DNA from: Palsa-1447 sp964509885
Lineage (GTDB): Bacteria; Verrucomicrobiota; Verrucomicrobiia; Opitutales; Opitutaceae
NCBI GenBank assembly: GCA_964509885.1
Contig: CAZDZL010000003.1
Coordinates: 75,982 to 139,981 of the forward strand
Length of the DNA stretch: 64,000 bases
Direction: 5' to 3'
Positions 17,175 through 26,377 of the stretch are shown in pieces (positions within the stretch are counted from its first letter, which is position 1; each line of letters starts with the position of its first letter). The notes beneath the pieces were generated by a model. That model was not told the DNA's origin. It was given only the letters and a program-made list of their open reading frames with translations, and did no database searches. The position numbers and the translations under genes were made by a program.

Positions 17175-17917
17175 CACGCCGCGGCGCTCACCAGCGATTC
17201 GCGCGCGTTTCCGGCGGTCTCGAGCAGCTCCGGGGCCTCGGGCACGCCCCGGATCCGGCCCGTGCTCTCCACCACCCCGTGGGCGATGGCATAGCGGGTC
17301 AGGCCGGCGACGTCGTGGATATTGAGCTTGTCCATCAGGTGCTGGCGGTGCTTCTCGACCGTCTTGATGCTGAGGTTGAGGACCGCCGCTATCTGCTTGT
17401 TGACGTGGCCCTCGGCCACCATCTGCAGGACCTCGTTCTCGCGGCTCGTGAGGAACGCGCCGTTCTGGCGCTGCGGACGCCCCTTCATGCTGGATTCCCG
17501 GTAGAGCTCGAGCAGCCGCTTCAGGATGGACGGGCTGAAGAAGGCGTTTCCGGCGGCGATCTCCCGCACCGCCTTGATCAGGTCGCTGGCCGCCGTCTGC
17601 TTGACGAGGTAGCCCGACGCGCCCGCCTCCGTGAGCTGGTGCACGTATTCGTCATCGGCGTAGGAGGAGAGGATCAGGACCCTTGTCGGAATGCCGTCCC
17701 CGATGATCTGGCACGTCGCCTCCAGGCCATTGAGCAGGGGCATTGCGATATCCATAACGACCACATCGGGATGGAGCTCCTGCGCCATCTGTATGGCCTC
17801 GCGACCGTTCGCCGCCTCGCCCACGACGTCTATGTCGGGCTCCGCGGAAAGCAGGGACCGGAGTCCCTCGCGAACCACCGTGTGATCCTCAGCGAGCAGC
17901 ACAGATATTTTCTTCAT
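17171..17917 (-). CDS. LuxR/NarL-family response regulator
   Basis: 248 residues. Receiver with LLAEDHTVVREGL and phospho-acceptor Asp56 (VVVMDIAMP), Lys in YLVKQT; LuxR helix-turn-helix about 150-212 (FLTSRENEVLQMVAEG, LSIKTVEKHRQHLMDKL), then a short extra tail. The start lies 29 nt inside the upstream kinase gene, so the pair is translationally linked. It is the second candidate regulator of the CACCCCA boxes. The tail beyond the HTH (about 35 residues) is not part of the usual family and has no recognisable motif. Confidence 0.92.
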   Translation of the reverse strand: MKKISVLLAEDHTVVREGLRSLLSAEPDIDVVGEAANGREAIQMAQELHPDVVVMDIAMPLLNGLEATCQIIGDGIPTRVLILSSYADDEYVHQLTEAGASGYLVKQTAASDLIKAVREIAAGNAFFSPSILKRLLELYRESSMKGRPQRQNGAFLTSRENEVLQMVAEGHVNKQIAAVLNLSIKTVEKHRQHLMDKLNIHDVAGLTRYAIAHGVVESTGRIRGVPEAPELLETAGNARESLVSAAAC

Positions 17918-19178
17918 AGAGGCAGGGATAGGAATTGGCGGAGGACGGGGAGTCGGCGGGCCTGTCGCCCATTCCCGGCCCGGGCGTCCAGCGCCGGACC
18001 TGGGCGGAAAGGGGGATCGTGACGACTATGCTCGTTCCGCTTCCGGGAACCGACTCGATCTCGAAGCTCCCGTCGACGTGGCGCACGCGCTCCTGCATCC
18101 CGAGAAGCCCGAGGCGCCCGGTGAACTTTCCGCCCAGCTTCTCCTCCACGCTGAAGGCGCGTCCGTCGTCCCCGATCGCCATCATCAGGGCCCCGTCCTT
18201 TGACGTGAACTCTATCCTCACCGTGGTCGCCGCGGCATGCTTGAACGCGTTGTTGAGCGCCTCCTGCGCGACGCGGAAGAACACCTCCTCGCGCCTCCCG
18301 TCCAGTCGCGACAGGTGGGGATGGGGAACGAGCTCCGTCCTGATGCCCGTCTGCCTCGTGAATTCGAGAATGAGGGCGCGAAGCGCGGACTGGAGGCCGA
18401 GATGGTCGAGCATCGCCGGGCGGAGCTCGCGGGCGAAGCGGTGGACCTTCTCCATCGTGCGGGCGAGGAGCCTCTCGGCATCGGCGACGTTGCCCTGGAA
18501 GGCGGAGTCGGACACCGCCTGCCTCTTCAGCATCGAGATCGTGACGTTTATCGCGATGAGCGCCTGGCCTATCTCGTCGTGGAGCTCGCGGCTGATGCGC
18601 TTGCGCTCGTCCTCTTGGGCCGAGAGGACCTGGGCGGAGAGCTCTCGCAGGTTCGCCTGCATGGCCCGGGCCTCCTGATACAGCTGAAAGTAATGGTCCT
18701 TGCTCTCCTTCATCGCGGCCTGGGCCCTGCGGTGGTCTTCGATCTCCTCCTCCAGGCGCTCGATGCGCTGGGCGAGCGCCTCGCTGTACCGCGCCTGCTT
18801 CGTGAGCCGGCGCTCCCACGCTCCGTCGGGACCCCCACCAGCGGCGCGGAAGGGAAGCAGGGTCTCGATCAGGAACGACTCGAGGGCCAGGGCGGTGCGG
18901 ACGGGGAGGACCCTCGGTCCATCGGCGATCACCCCGCAGGCGAGCGCCTCGTGGTGGACGCTTATCAGGTCGAAGATCTCCATGCCTGCGTTCAAGGCGG
19001 CCTCGCCCAGTCCAAACGCGTGCTGGAGGGTGGCTTCGGACGGGTTCTCAAGGTGCTCCCGCAGGGCGCCCGGGTAGGCCGATCGGAGACTCGAGGCCAC
19101 GGCCGGGCCTCCTCTCGCTTCTCCCGTGCTGGCGCGGGACTCTGCTCGACTGGGCCTTTTTGCGGCGGGGACGGGCAT
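17889..19178 (-). CDS. Cytoplasmic HisKA_3 sensor kinase with RsbU_N-like input domain
   Basis: 429 residues. Residues about 35-110 resemble the RsbU N-terminal domain (LREHLENPSEATLQHAFGLG and ISVHHEAL), which in other bacteria binds a stress-signalling switch protein. A long coiled coil follows (about 125-185), then HisKA_3 with ERKRISRELHDEIGQAL (His200), an HATPase with NNAFKHAAATTVRIEF and LGLLGMQERVRHVDG. No membrane helix. Because an RsbV/W/U-type module is encoded at 22177-24388, this kinase may take its signal from partner switching (inference). Partner regulator overlaps its 3' end. Confidence 0.88.
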   Translation of the reverse strand: MPVPAAKRPSRAESRASTGEARGGPAVASSLRSAYPGALREHLENPSEATLQHAFGLGEAALNAGMEIFDLISVHHEALACGVIADGPRVLPVRTALALESFLIETLLPFRAAGGGPDGAWERRLTKQARYSEALAQRIERLEEEIEDHRRAQAAMKESKDHYFQLYQEARAMQANLRELSAQVLSAQEDERKRISRELHDEIGQALIAINVTISMLKRQAVSDSAFQGNVADAERLLARTMEKVHRFARELRPAMLDHLGLQSALRALILEFTRQTGIRTELVPHPHLSRLDGRREEVFFRVAQEALNNAFKHAAATTVRIEFTSKDGALMMAIGDDGRAFSVEEKLGGKFTGRLGLLGMQERVRHVDGSFEIESVPGSGTSIVVTIPLSAQVRRWTPGPGMGDRPADSPSSANSYPCLYEENICAAR

Positions 19179-19251
19179 GGTAATTCGCGCCGTTAGTATC
19201 CCGCATGGACCGACTGTTCCGCCCCGCGGGTGGTTGTTAACCAGCCCCGTC

Positions 19252-19267
19252 TGGGGTGTTCACCCCC
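19252..19267. promoter_or_regulatory. GGGGT-gttc-ACCCC inverted repeat in a divergent region
   Basis: Inverted repeat TGGGGTGTTCACCCCC gives a CACCCC box on both strands between the divergent kinase (start 19178) and glycosyltransferase (start 19353). No TAnnnT lies at 23 nt on either strand, so the promoter assignment is uncertain although the box sequence matches. Confidence 0.3.
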
Positions 19268-19352
19268 CGGTTCAATGCTCCAACGCCGCGGTCATAGGGG
19301 GCGGGGCTCCTTCTCCCCGATCGATAGACCCAATTTAAACAACCATCCGGTA

Positions 19353-20546
19353 ATGCGACTGCTTTTTGTTCATGAGCGTTTCGGTGCCTTCGGCGGCGCC
19401 GAGGCGAACATATTGCTGACCGCGCAGGAAATGCTGCGGCGGGGGCATGCCGTGTCCATCGCGCACGGCGGCGGCGAGGGAAGCGCGGCCGAATGGTGCC
19501 GGGTCTTCGAGGACCGCGAGGCTCTCGGTGAATCCCCGTCGCCCGAAGCGGTGGAGCGAGCCCTGGCGCGGTTCCAGCCCGATGTCGTCTACCTCCACAA
19601 GTTCTCCGATCCCCGCGTGCTTCGCGCCCTGGAGGGCTGCGGCCGGCCGGTGGTCCGCATGGTCCACGACCACGACCTCTACTGCATGCGCAGCTACAAA
19701 TACAATGTCTTCAGCCGCCGGATCTGCACCCGGGCGGCGTCCGCCTACTGCGTCATCCCCTGCGGCGCCCCGATCGGCCGCGCCCACGGAAGGGGATTCC
19801 CGCTGCGCTGGGTGAGCTACGGCGCAAAGCGCAGGGAGATCGAGATGAACAAGAAATTCCACCGGCTCGTCGTCGCCTCGGAGTACATGAGGAACGAGCT
19901 CCTGCATAACGGCTTCGCTCTCGGGCAGATCGAGACGCACGCCCCCGTGCCCCGCCCGGCCGCGTCGCCGGATGCCCCGTCCTTCGGCACGCGAAACCTC
20001 ATCGTGTACTCGGGCCAGATCATACGGGGAAAGGGCGTCGACGTCCTGCTCGAGTCGCTGGCGCGCGTGAAGTCCCCGTTTGAGTGCCTCATACTTGGAG
20101 ACGGCAGCCAAAGGGCCGAATGCGAGCTCATCAGCAGGCGCCTCGGCCTCGAGGACCGCGTGCACTTCGCGGGCTTCGTGCCGCAGGCGAGCATTGCGGA
20201 GTCCTACCGGGACGCATCGCTGGCGGTCATGAGCTCGCTCTGGCCCGAGCCCTTCGGCGCGGCGGGGCTGGAGGCCATGCGGTGCGGCCTTCCCGTCATC
20301 GCCTTCGACGCGGGCGCCATCAGCGAATGGCTGCTGGACGGCGTCAACGGGTTCCTTGTCCCGTGGAGGGACCGCGACGCCTTCGCCGAGAGGGTGGACG
20401 TCCTGCTCCAGGACAAGGCGCTCGCGCGCCGCCTCGGCCAGAACGGCCGCCAGCTCGCGGACGAACGATTCAATTTCAGCGCCTACATCGACGGCCTCGA
20501 GGGGCTGTTCACCCGAGCCGCCGGGCAGGCCCCACTCCGCACATGA
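19353..20546 (+). CDS. GT4-family glycosyltransferase
   Basis: 397 residues from ATG 19353 (MRLLFVHERFGAFGGAEANIL), where an upstream in-frame extension would run through the control region. Acceptor domain then donor domain with IVYSGQIIRGKGVDVLLESL and EPFGAAGLEAMRCGLPVIAF (the GT4 E(x7)E segment) around residues 293-312. It has an unusual Cys-containing insert after MVHDHDLYCMRSYKYNVFSR, as in some GT4 enzymes of capsule loci. It overlaps the phosphoglycosyl transferase gene by four bases, starting a run of at least six co-directional genes to 25569. Confidence 0.9.
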   Translation: MRLLFVHERFGAFGGAEANILLTAQEMLRRGHAVSIAHGGGEGSAAEWCRVFEDREALGESPSPEAVERALARFQPDVVYLHKFSDPRVLRALEGCGRPVVRMVHDHDLYCMRSYKYNVFSRRICTRAASAYCVIPCGAPIGRAHGRGFPLRWVSYGAKRREIEMNKKFHRLVVASEYMRNELLHNGFALGQIETHAPVPRPAASPDAPSFGTRNLIVYSGQIIRGKGVDVLLESLARVKSPFECLILGDGSQRAECELISRRLGLEDRVHFAGFVPQASIAESYRDASLAVMSSLWPEPFGAAGLEAMRCGLPVIAFDAGAISEWLLDGVNGFLVPWRDRDAFAERVDVLLQDKALARRLGQNGRQLADERFNFSAYIDGLEGLFTRAAGQAPLRT

Positions 20547-21277
20547 ACCCAAAGAAAGCCAAGCCGGTCAGCCGGGAACTCCTGGGGCGCTTCGCCTCCT
20601 ATGAAAGCCGCAGCGGCCTGCTGCGCCTCAACATGCGCTCCTCCGCGCGGCGGGCGGCGCACAAGGGGCTCATGGGCGCGGCCGAGGGCACGCGCCGGAT
20701 CCTCGACGTGATCGGGAGCCTCGCGGCGCTGACGGCGCTTCTCCCCATTTTCCTCATCATCGGGGCGCTCGTCCGCCTCGACGGCGGCCCCGTCATCTTC
20801 GCCCAGACCCGGGTTCGCCGCCATGGCCGCGAGTTCAAGATGTACAAGTTCCGCTCCATGCGCACGGACGCGGAGAAGCGCCTTGTGGAGCTCCTCGCGG
20901 CGAACAAGCACGGCGACAGCATCACGTTCAAGATCAAGGACGACCCGCGCGTGACGAGGATCGGCTACTGGCTGCGGCGCTACTCGCTCGATGAGCTGCC
21001 CCAGTTCTACAATGTCCTCATCGGCGACATGTCTCTCGTCGGTCCGCGCCCGCCCGTCCCGCGCGAGGTCGCCCTTTACTCGCTCGCCGACCGCCGGCGC
21101 CTGGCGGTCAAGCCGGGCATCACCTGCGTCTGGCAGATCAGCGGCAGGGCGGAGATTGATTTCCCGGCCCAGGTGCTCCTCGACGTCAACTACATCGAGA
21201 GCCAGAGCCTCGGCCAGGACATACGCATCCTGGTCAAGACCCCCAAGGCGGTCGTCTTCGGCTCGGGGGCCTATTGA
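20543..21277 (+). CDS. Initiating sugar-phosphate transferase (WcaJ/PglC-type)
   Basis: 244 residues from ATG 20543. One N-terminal membrane/re-entrant helix (VIGSLAALTALLPIFLIIGALVRL, about 53-76) and the catalytic domain of the bacterial sugar transferase family: GPVIFAQTRVRRHGREFKMYKFRSM, DDPRVTRIGYWLRRYSLDELPQ with the Asp-Glu pair, LIGDMSLVGPRPP and KPGITCVWQISGR. It transfers a sugar phosphate to undecaprenyl phosphate, the first step of repeat-unit assembly. It is the short form, lacking the multi-helix N-terminal part of WcaJ. A TGATG junction joins it to the next gene. Confidence 0.93.
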   Translation: MNPKKAKPVSRELLGRFASYESRSGLLRLNMRSSARRAAHKGLMGAAEGTRRILDVIGSLAALTALLPIFLIIGALVRLDGGPVIFAQTRVRRHGREFKMYKFRSMRTDAEKRLVELLAANKHGDSITFKIKDDPRVTRIGYWLRRYSLDELPQFYNVLIGDMSLVGPRPPVPREVALYSLADRRRLAVKPGITCVWQISGRAEIDFPAQVLLDVNYIESQSLGQDIRILVKTPKAVVFGSGAY

Positions 21278-22158
21278 TGAAGGCCCTCCTCATCTGCCCG
21301 TCGGAGAGGCCGGCGGTCCCGCACCTGGCGAAGCCCGGCCCGCTCGCCACGGCGCCGAGCCTCGGGGACTGCGTCGCCTGCCACTGGATCGAGCACCTCG
21401 CGGCCATGGGGGCGCGCCACATTCAGGTCATCGCCGCCGACGGCGCGGACCAAGTGCGGGCGTCCGTCGGCGACGGCGCGCGCTGGGGGGTGCGGGTCGA
21501 GGTCATCCCCGCAAATTCCGAGCCGACCCGCCGGGAGGCGGTCAGTCTCTATCGGCACGCCGCGGACCCGGGCTGGCTTCCCGCGCCCTACGACGTCGTG
21601 GTGGCCTCCAGCCTGCCTGGGAACCCCGACCTAGAGCTCTTCGAGAGCTACGGCAGCTGGTACACTGCGCTGGTCGCCTGGATGCCCAAGGCCATCACGC
21701 CCTCCCGCATCCGCGTGACGAAGCCCCAGCCGGGGATCTGGGTCGGCAGCCGCGCCCGCATATCCCCGTCGGCCGAGCTGGTCGCCCCCTGCTGGATCGG
21801 GGACCAGACCGTCATCGGGGACGGCGCCGTCGTCGGCCCGGGCTCGATCATCGAGGACCGCTGCATAGTCGAGGAGAAGGCGAGCGTCACCCAGAGCTGG
21901 GTCGGGCCCGATACCTTTGTCGGGCCCATGACCTCCGTTGCCTACTCGCTGGCCTGGGGGGGCACCCTGATCGACTGGCGGACGGACTCGTCGCTTCGGG
22001 TCCCCGACCCGTTCCTGCTCAGCTCCCTCTCAAAGCCCCCTTTCCCGGACACGGCCGACCGATTCGGGAGGACCCAGAACGCGCCCGCGCCGACCGGGTC
22101 GCAGTCCGGCCTGATCATGTCGCTTCGCGCCCGCATGGGCCGGGCGCCCTCCCAATAG
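21277..22158 (+). CDS. NTP-transferase-like protein with left-handed beta-helix
   Basis: About 293 residues from ATG 21277 (a TTG directly upstream is also in frame). Residues 1-130 look like a sugar-nucleotidyltransferase fold (MKALLICPSERPAVPHLAKPGPLA, HWIEHLAAMGARHIQVIAAD) but the classic GxGTRLxP loop is altered, so catalysis is doubtful. Residues about 150-235 hold hexapeptide repeats of a left-handed beta-helix (WVGSRARISPSAELVAPCWI, TVIGDGAVVGPGSIIEDRCI). The C-terminal tail is Pro/Ser-rich. In this setting it could be an activator, scaffold or acyl/nucleotidyl transferase for precursor synthesis; the exact role is unknown. Confidence 0.7.
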   Translation: MKALLICPSERPAVPHLAKPGPLATAPSLGDCVACHWIEHLAAMGARHIQVIAADGADQVRASVGDGARWGVRVEVIPANSEPTRREAVSLYRHAADPGWLPAPYDVVVASSLPGNPDLELFESYGSWYTALVAWMPKAITPSRIRVTKPQPGIWVGSRARISPSAELVAPCWIGDQTVIGDGAVVGPGSIIEDRCIVEEKASVTQSWVGPDTFVGPMTSVAYSLAWGGTLIDWRTDSSLRVPDPFLLSSLSKPPFPDTADRFGRTQNAPAPTGSQSGLIMSLRARMGRAPSQ

Positions 22159-22176
22159 ACGCGCCGCAGTCCATCC

Positions 22177-22482
22177 ATGAAAATTGACATCCAGGGACCC
22201 CTGCTGACCGTCTCTGAAATCCACGAGCTGACCGCCGTGAACTCAGCAAGCTTCCGCGACAAGGTCAGCGCGGCCCTCACCGGGACGACCACCACCATCG
22301 AGATCAACCTGTCGCAGACGCGCTTCATGGACAGCAGCGGGCTCGGCTCTCTGTTCGCGCTCTACCGCGCCACCGCGAAGCGGGAGGGCGTCATCCTGCG
22401 CCTGCTCAACCCGATGCCGGAGATCCAGCAGCTTCTTGAGCTGACCCAGATGCAGCAGCTCTTCGAGATCGTGAAGCGCTGA
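22177..22482 (+). CDS. STAS-domain anti-sigma factor antagonist (RsbV/SpoIIAA-like)
   Basis: 101 residues: a single STAS domain. The regulatory phosphorylation site is in FMDSSGLGSL (Ser53/Ser54). In partner switching the unphosphorylated form binds the anti-sigma kinase, and dephosphorylation by a PP2C phosphatase activates it. The kinase-like and phosphatase domains are fused in the very next gene, four bases downstream. No sigma factor gene is in the window, so the output may be a remote sigma factor or direct control of polymer synthesis, as is known for some biofilm switches. Confidence 0.92.
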   Translation: MKIDIQGPLLTVSEIHELTAVNSASFRDKVSAALTGTTTTIEINLSQTRFMDSSGLGSLFALYRATAKREGVILRLLNPMPEIQQLLELTQMQQLFEIVKR

Positions 22483-22486
22483 CACC

Positions 22487-24388
22487 ATGCCCGTCACCTC
22501 AATCGAGCCGGCGCGGCCCGCGACGCTCCGGCTCGCCTTTCCACCGAACCTTGAATCGGCAAGAGAGGTGGCGAAGGCGATCCGGAAGTTCCTCGCCGAC
22601 CAGGGATTGTCCGAGAAGGAGCTCTTCCCCCTGGAGATGTGCATGGCGGAGGCCAGCAGCAATGCGGTCGAGTACGCGCAGGGCACCTCGAAGGCGCTCA
22701 AGCCCATCGCCGAGGTGCTCGTGACACCCTCGCAGATTGAGCTGCGGGTGACGGACCACACCGGCGGCTTCGCACTGCGCGAGCGCATCCCGGCGCCGTC
22801 GCCCCTCACGGACCGGGGCCGGGGGCTATTCCTCATCCAGTCGGTGATGGACGAGGTGCGGTACCTCCGGGGCACGAACGAGAACATCCTGGTCATGCGA
22901 AAGAGGCGCACCGCGGGCCGGATGCCCGCCGCCCGGCAGGGGGAGGCCCAGGACGACACGTCCTCGCTCGAGAAATGCAAGGAGCTTCTGGCCGAGGCGA
23001 ACGAGCAGCTGGCGAGCATGGCGGGCGAGCTGCAGCTCCGGTCCGACACGCTCGCCTCGGTGTTCAGGTGCTGCGCCGAGCTCGGCGCGCTCGAGGGCGC
23101 CTCCGGCGGCTTCGAGGGCCGGATCCTGATCGACATCCTTCATCTCACGTCGGCCGACTGGTACGTCCTTCGGATGCTCTCCCCCGACGGCCGCAGGCTC
23201 ATTGTCGCCGCGACCTCCGAGTCGGACCTCAACTCCGGCCCGATCGACGTGTCGACCACCCGTGGCGTCCCGGCGTGCATCGAGGCCGCAGTGGCCCTGA
23301 GCCAGAAGGCCTCGAGGTTCGACAATCGCGAGGGCTCCAGCCCATACGAGCCCCTGCGGGCGGTCGGGCCCGAGGGCACGGGCCATGTCTGCCCCCTGTC
23401 ATTCGGCGGCACGCTGGTCGGGACCATCGCCGTCGGCAGACGCAGCGGCGACTTCCCCCTGGGGCGGCTCCAGGACGATGTGATACGGACGTTCGCCGAA
23501 TTCCTCGCCATCCAGACGATCAACCTCAGGCGCCAGAGGGAGGGCGTGCGCAACCGCGTCATCACTCGGGAGCTCGAGATCGCGCAGGACATCCAGCAGC
23601 TTCTGCTGCCGCGCACCCTGCCCCAGGTGAACGGATTCGGGCTTGCGGGCGGCTGGTGGAGCGCCCGTGAGGTCGGGGGCGACTTCTACGACGCGATCGC
23701 CGTCGGCGAGGGGTCCCTCCTGCTGATGATCGCCGACGTCATGGGCAAGGGTGTGCCCGCCGCGCTGTTCGCCACGACGATGCGCGGCCTCCTGCGCGGC
23801 CTCGCCGAGCACGACTCCGACCCGTCGAAGCTCCTCAGCAGGCTGAACCGCCTACTCTACAAGGAGCTCTCCTCGGCCTCGATGTTCATCACGGCGCAGA
23901 TCGTGCGGGTCGACCTGGCCACACGGCAGCTGACGGCGGCCAGCGCGGGCCACTGCCCCCCCCTCTTCGTCCTGCCGGGACTGCGCTCCGTCTCGAGCAT
24001 GCCGATCCAGGGACTTCCCCTCGGCGTGCTGCCGGACACCGAGTACCCCGAGATGAAGGCAGTCATGGGGACGCCCGCGACCCTCCTCCTCTACACCGAC
24101 GGCCTGACGGACATGCGCAACGCATCGGGGGAGAGCTTCGGGCTCAACCGCCTGAGCACGTGGCTGCAGATCCACGCAAAACCGAGGGGCACAGCCCGCG
24201 AGATGCGCGAGCGCCTCGCGACGGACATCGGCCGGTTTCGCGGGGCCTCGGTCATGGACGACGACCAGGCCTTCCTCCTCCTGACGGAGGAGCGCGGCAG
24301 CACGCCTCCGATGGAAATGCGCCCGTCCCGCAGGCGGGGCGACGTGCTCCTCCCCGCGGTCGCCGGCCAGCACGGGGTCGCCCGATGA
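22487..24388 (+). CDS. RsbW-type kinase/anti-sigma, GAF and PP2C (RsbU/SpoIIE) phosphatase fusion
   Basis: 633 residues. Residues about 10-140: HATPase of RsbW type (MCMAEASSNAVEYAQG, VTDHTGGF, DRGRGLFLIQSVMDEV). About 160-195: coiled coil. About 200-345: GAF-like sensor. About 385-605: PP2C/SpoIIE phosphatase with REVGGDFYDAI, IADVMGKGVPAALFATTM, SAGHCPPLF and LLLYTDGLTDMRN, which carry the metal-binding Asp residues. One protein thus holds both opposing activities acting on the STAS protein encoded just upstream. It overlaps the next gene by four bases, tying this switch to the polysaccharide operon. Confidence 0.92.
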   Translation: MPVTSIEPARPATLRLAFPPNLESAREVAKAIRKFLADQGLSEKELFPLEMCMAEASSNAVEYAQGTSKALKPIAEVLVTPSQIELRVTDHTGGFALRERIPAPSPLTDRGRGLFLIQSVMDEVRYLRGTNENILVMRKRRTAGRMPAARQGEAQDDTSSLEKCKELLAEANEQLASMAGELQLRSDTLASVFRCCAELGALEGASGGFEGRILIDILHLTSADWYVLRMLSPDGRRLIVAATSESDLNSGPIDVSTTRGVPACIEAAVALSQKASRFDNREGSSPYEPLRAVGPEGTGHVCPLSFGGTLVGTIAVGRRSGDFPLGRLQDDVIRTFAEFLAIQTINLRRQREGVRNRVITRELEIAQDIQQLLLPRTLPQVNGFGLAGGWWSAREVGGDFYDAIAVGEGSLLLMIADVMGKGVPAALFATTMRGLLRGLAEHDSDPSKLLSRLNRLLYKELSSASMFITAQIVRVDLATRQLTAASAGHCPPLFVLPGLRSVSSMPIQGLPLGVLPDTEYPEMKAVMGTPATLLLYTDGLTDMRNASGESFGLNRLSTWLQIHAKPRGTAREMRERLATDIGRFRGASVMDDDQAFLLLTEERGSTPPMEMRPSRRRGDVLLPAVAGQHGVAR

Positions 24389-25569
24389 AGCGCCTCCTCC
24401 CGCTGTTCGTGTTCGTCGACGCCTGCGGCTGGGAGATCATAAAGGATCATCCGTTCGCCACGAGGCACGCCCCCGAGCGGCGCAGCCTGCGGTCGGTCTT
24501 TGGCTACAGCTCGGCCTGCATCCCCTCCATCCTGTCGGGGCGCTGGCCGGTCGAGACCCGGAACTGGTGCTACTTCGTCTACGATCCCCCGCATTCGCCG
24601 TTCCGGGCCCTGCGCCACCTGAGGTGGCTCCCCAAGGCGCTCACAAGCCGGCGCTTCTTCCGGCACCGGCTCTCCCGCCTCCTCAAGGTCCACCTGAAGT
24701 TCCGCGGCTACTTCGACCTGTACAACATCCCCTTCGAGTTCATCTCGATGTTCGACTTCTCGGAGAAGAAGAACCCGCTGCAGGCGGGCGGGCTGAACCG
24801 GGGGCCCAACATATTCGATCACCTGAAGGAGCGCGGGATCGCGTGGCACGTGAGCGAGCCCCGGCTGAGCGAGAGGCAGAACCTCGACGCCCTCCTCGCG
24901 GACATCAGGAGCGAGCGGATCGACTTCGGGTTCCTCTACTGGCCCGACCTTGACGGCCTCCTGCACCGGGTGGGCAACACCTCCCCGGAGGTCCCGGCGA
25001 AGCTGGGCGCCTACGAGCCCTGGCTGGACGAGCTCATGGCCTGCGCCCGGGAGCACTACGACGAGGTCCGGCTCACGATCTTCAGCGACCACGGGATGGC
25101 GAACTGCGACCGGCTTCTCGACCTGCGCGCGCGGATCGAGCCGCTCGGCCTCGTGATGGGCAGGGACTTCGCCGTGGTCTACGACTCGACCATGGCCCGC
25201 TTCTGGTTCTTCACCCCGCAGGCGCGCCGCCTCGTCACGGAATGCCTCCGGAGCGTGACCGAGGGCCGCATCGTCCCGGACGCGGAGCTTGAGGAGCTGG
25301 GCACGCTGTTCCCGGACCGCTACTTCGGGGAGCTGATCTTCCTGGTCGACGAGGGCGTCCTGATCGTGCCCAGCCACATGGGCGAGCGGCCCATCCGCGC
25401 GATGCATGGCTACCACCCGGATGCGCCGCACAGCTACGCCAGCCTCCTCACGAATTATTCCGACGTTCCCGCGGGCGTGACGGCCATCCCCCACACCTAC
25501 GGTCTGATGACCGAGCAGGCGGAGCGGGCGGCGGCGCTCAACCGGGTGCGCCCGCCGGCCGTCACCTGA
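24385..25569 (+). CDS. Alkaline-phosphatase-superfamily (type I phosphodiesterase-like) enzyme
   Basis: 394 residues from ATG 24385; no signal peptide. Metal and nucleophile motifs of the superfamily are visible: FVFVDACGWE (Asp12), GYSSACIPSILSGRWP (nucleophile region), WPDLDGLLHRVGN (Asp and His), IFSDHGM (Asp-His) and MHGYHPD (His). These coordinate two Zn ions in nucleotide pyrophosphatases and phosphoglycerol transferases. The central part is Arg/Phe/Leu-rich. Location at the end of the operon suggests a modification or recycling step acting on lipid-linked intermediates, but substrate is unknown. The tail overlaps the convergent deacetylase-like gene by eight bases. Confidence 0.75.
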   Translation: MKRLLPLFVFVDACGWEIIKDHPFATRHAPERRSLRSVFGYSSACIPSILSGRWPVETRNWCYFVYDPPHSPFRALRHLRWLPKALTSRRFFRHRLSRLLKVHLKFRGYFDLYNIPFEFISMFDFSEKKNPLQAGGLNRGPNIFDHLKERGIAWHVSEPRLSERQNLDALLADIRSERIDFGFLYWPDLDGLLHRVGNTSPEVPAKLGAYEPWLDELMACAREHYDEVRLTIFSDHGMANCDRLLDLRARIEPLGLVMGRDFAVVYDSTMARFWFFTPQARRLVTECLRSVTEGRIVPDAELEELGTLFPDRYFGELIFLVDEGVLIVPSHMGERPIRAMHGYHPDAPHSYASLLTNYSDVPAGVTAIPHTYGLMTEQAERAAALNRVRPPAVT

Positions 25570-26377
25570 GCGGCACACGGCCGGCGGCCACCTCGCCAAA
25601 CGAGACGACGCGGATGTCCGGGCGGCTGCCGAGCCACGAGGCGACCCCATGGGCGACATCGATCAGCCCCTCGTCTGCGGTCCCGCCCCTGAAGAATTCC
25701 CACCAATGCATGACCAGGACCGTGAGCGAGGCCCCCTCCACGGCCGCGCGCACCGAGTCCAGCATCCCGGCGCGGGGCCGAGTGTAGGAGAGCAGGCAGC
25801 CGGGATGGCTCAGCATGCAGCTCCCCCCGGCGCGCCAGTGGGCCCGGTGGCCGAGCTTCTTGGCGGCGAAAGCCGGCCACCAGCGCCGCGGAAGCCTGCG
25901 CGCCTCAAACCATCCCGTCGAGATGACGGGGAACCGCGCCGCGGCCTCCACGTACGCGGCGCGAGACATGCGGTCGTACGGGGCCACGAAGGCGACGGGC
26001 CGCGCGAATCCGGCCTCGCCCAGGAGCCCGGCCCCGAGGTCCAAGCGGCGCGCCAGTTCCTCCCGGTTCGTGTCGCCAAACTCGAACAAGTCGTGGTGGC
26101 AGCCGTGCTGCACCACGTGGTAGCCGGGCTCGCCCCTGACATAGTCCACCAGCCCGCGGGCCTGCCCAATGGGCGCCAGGGGGGCGTCGGGGCCGCCGCC
26201 TCCCGCCAGGAATTCCTCGGGGCGGCCGTCGGGCGTCCTCACGTCCGTGCGCACCTCGGGGATCACGGCCAGGTTGACGGGCATGCCCCGCCCGAGGAAG
26301 GGGCGGTATATCCGCTCCAGGCACGCCGGCGGCGTGAAGGCGCACGTGTCATCGTCCCGGATTGCGACGTAGTGCAT
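25562..26377 (-). CDS. Polysaccharide deacetylase-like (NodB/DUF2334 fold) protein
   Basis: 271 residues. N-terminus MHYVAIRDDDTCAF holds the catalytic/metal Asp motif (Asp8-10), and YHVVQHGCHHDLF supplies the metal-binding His pair; FVAPYDRMS and MHWWEFF fit the later motifs of the deacetylase barrel. There is no signal peptide, so it probably acts in the cytoplasm on a lipid-linked or nucleotide-linked N-acetyl sugar. Its start lies 29 nt inside the upstream glycosyltransferase gene, so the two are translationally coupled. Confidence 0.75.
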   Translation of the reverse strand: MHYVAIRDDDTCAFTPPACLERIYRPFLGRGMPVNLAVIPEVRTDVRTPDGRPEEFLAGGGGPDAPLAPIGQARGLVDYVRGEPGYHVVQHGCHHDLFEFGDTNREELARRLDLGAGLLGEAGFARPVAFVAPYDRMSRAAYVEAAARFPVISTGWFEARRLPRRWWPAFAAKKLGHRAHWRAGGSCMLSHPGCLLSYTRPRAGMLDSVRAAVEGASLTVLVMHWWEFFRGGTADEGLIDVAHGVASWLGSRPDIRVVSFGEVAAGRVPLR

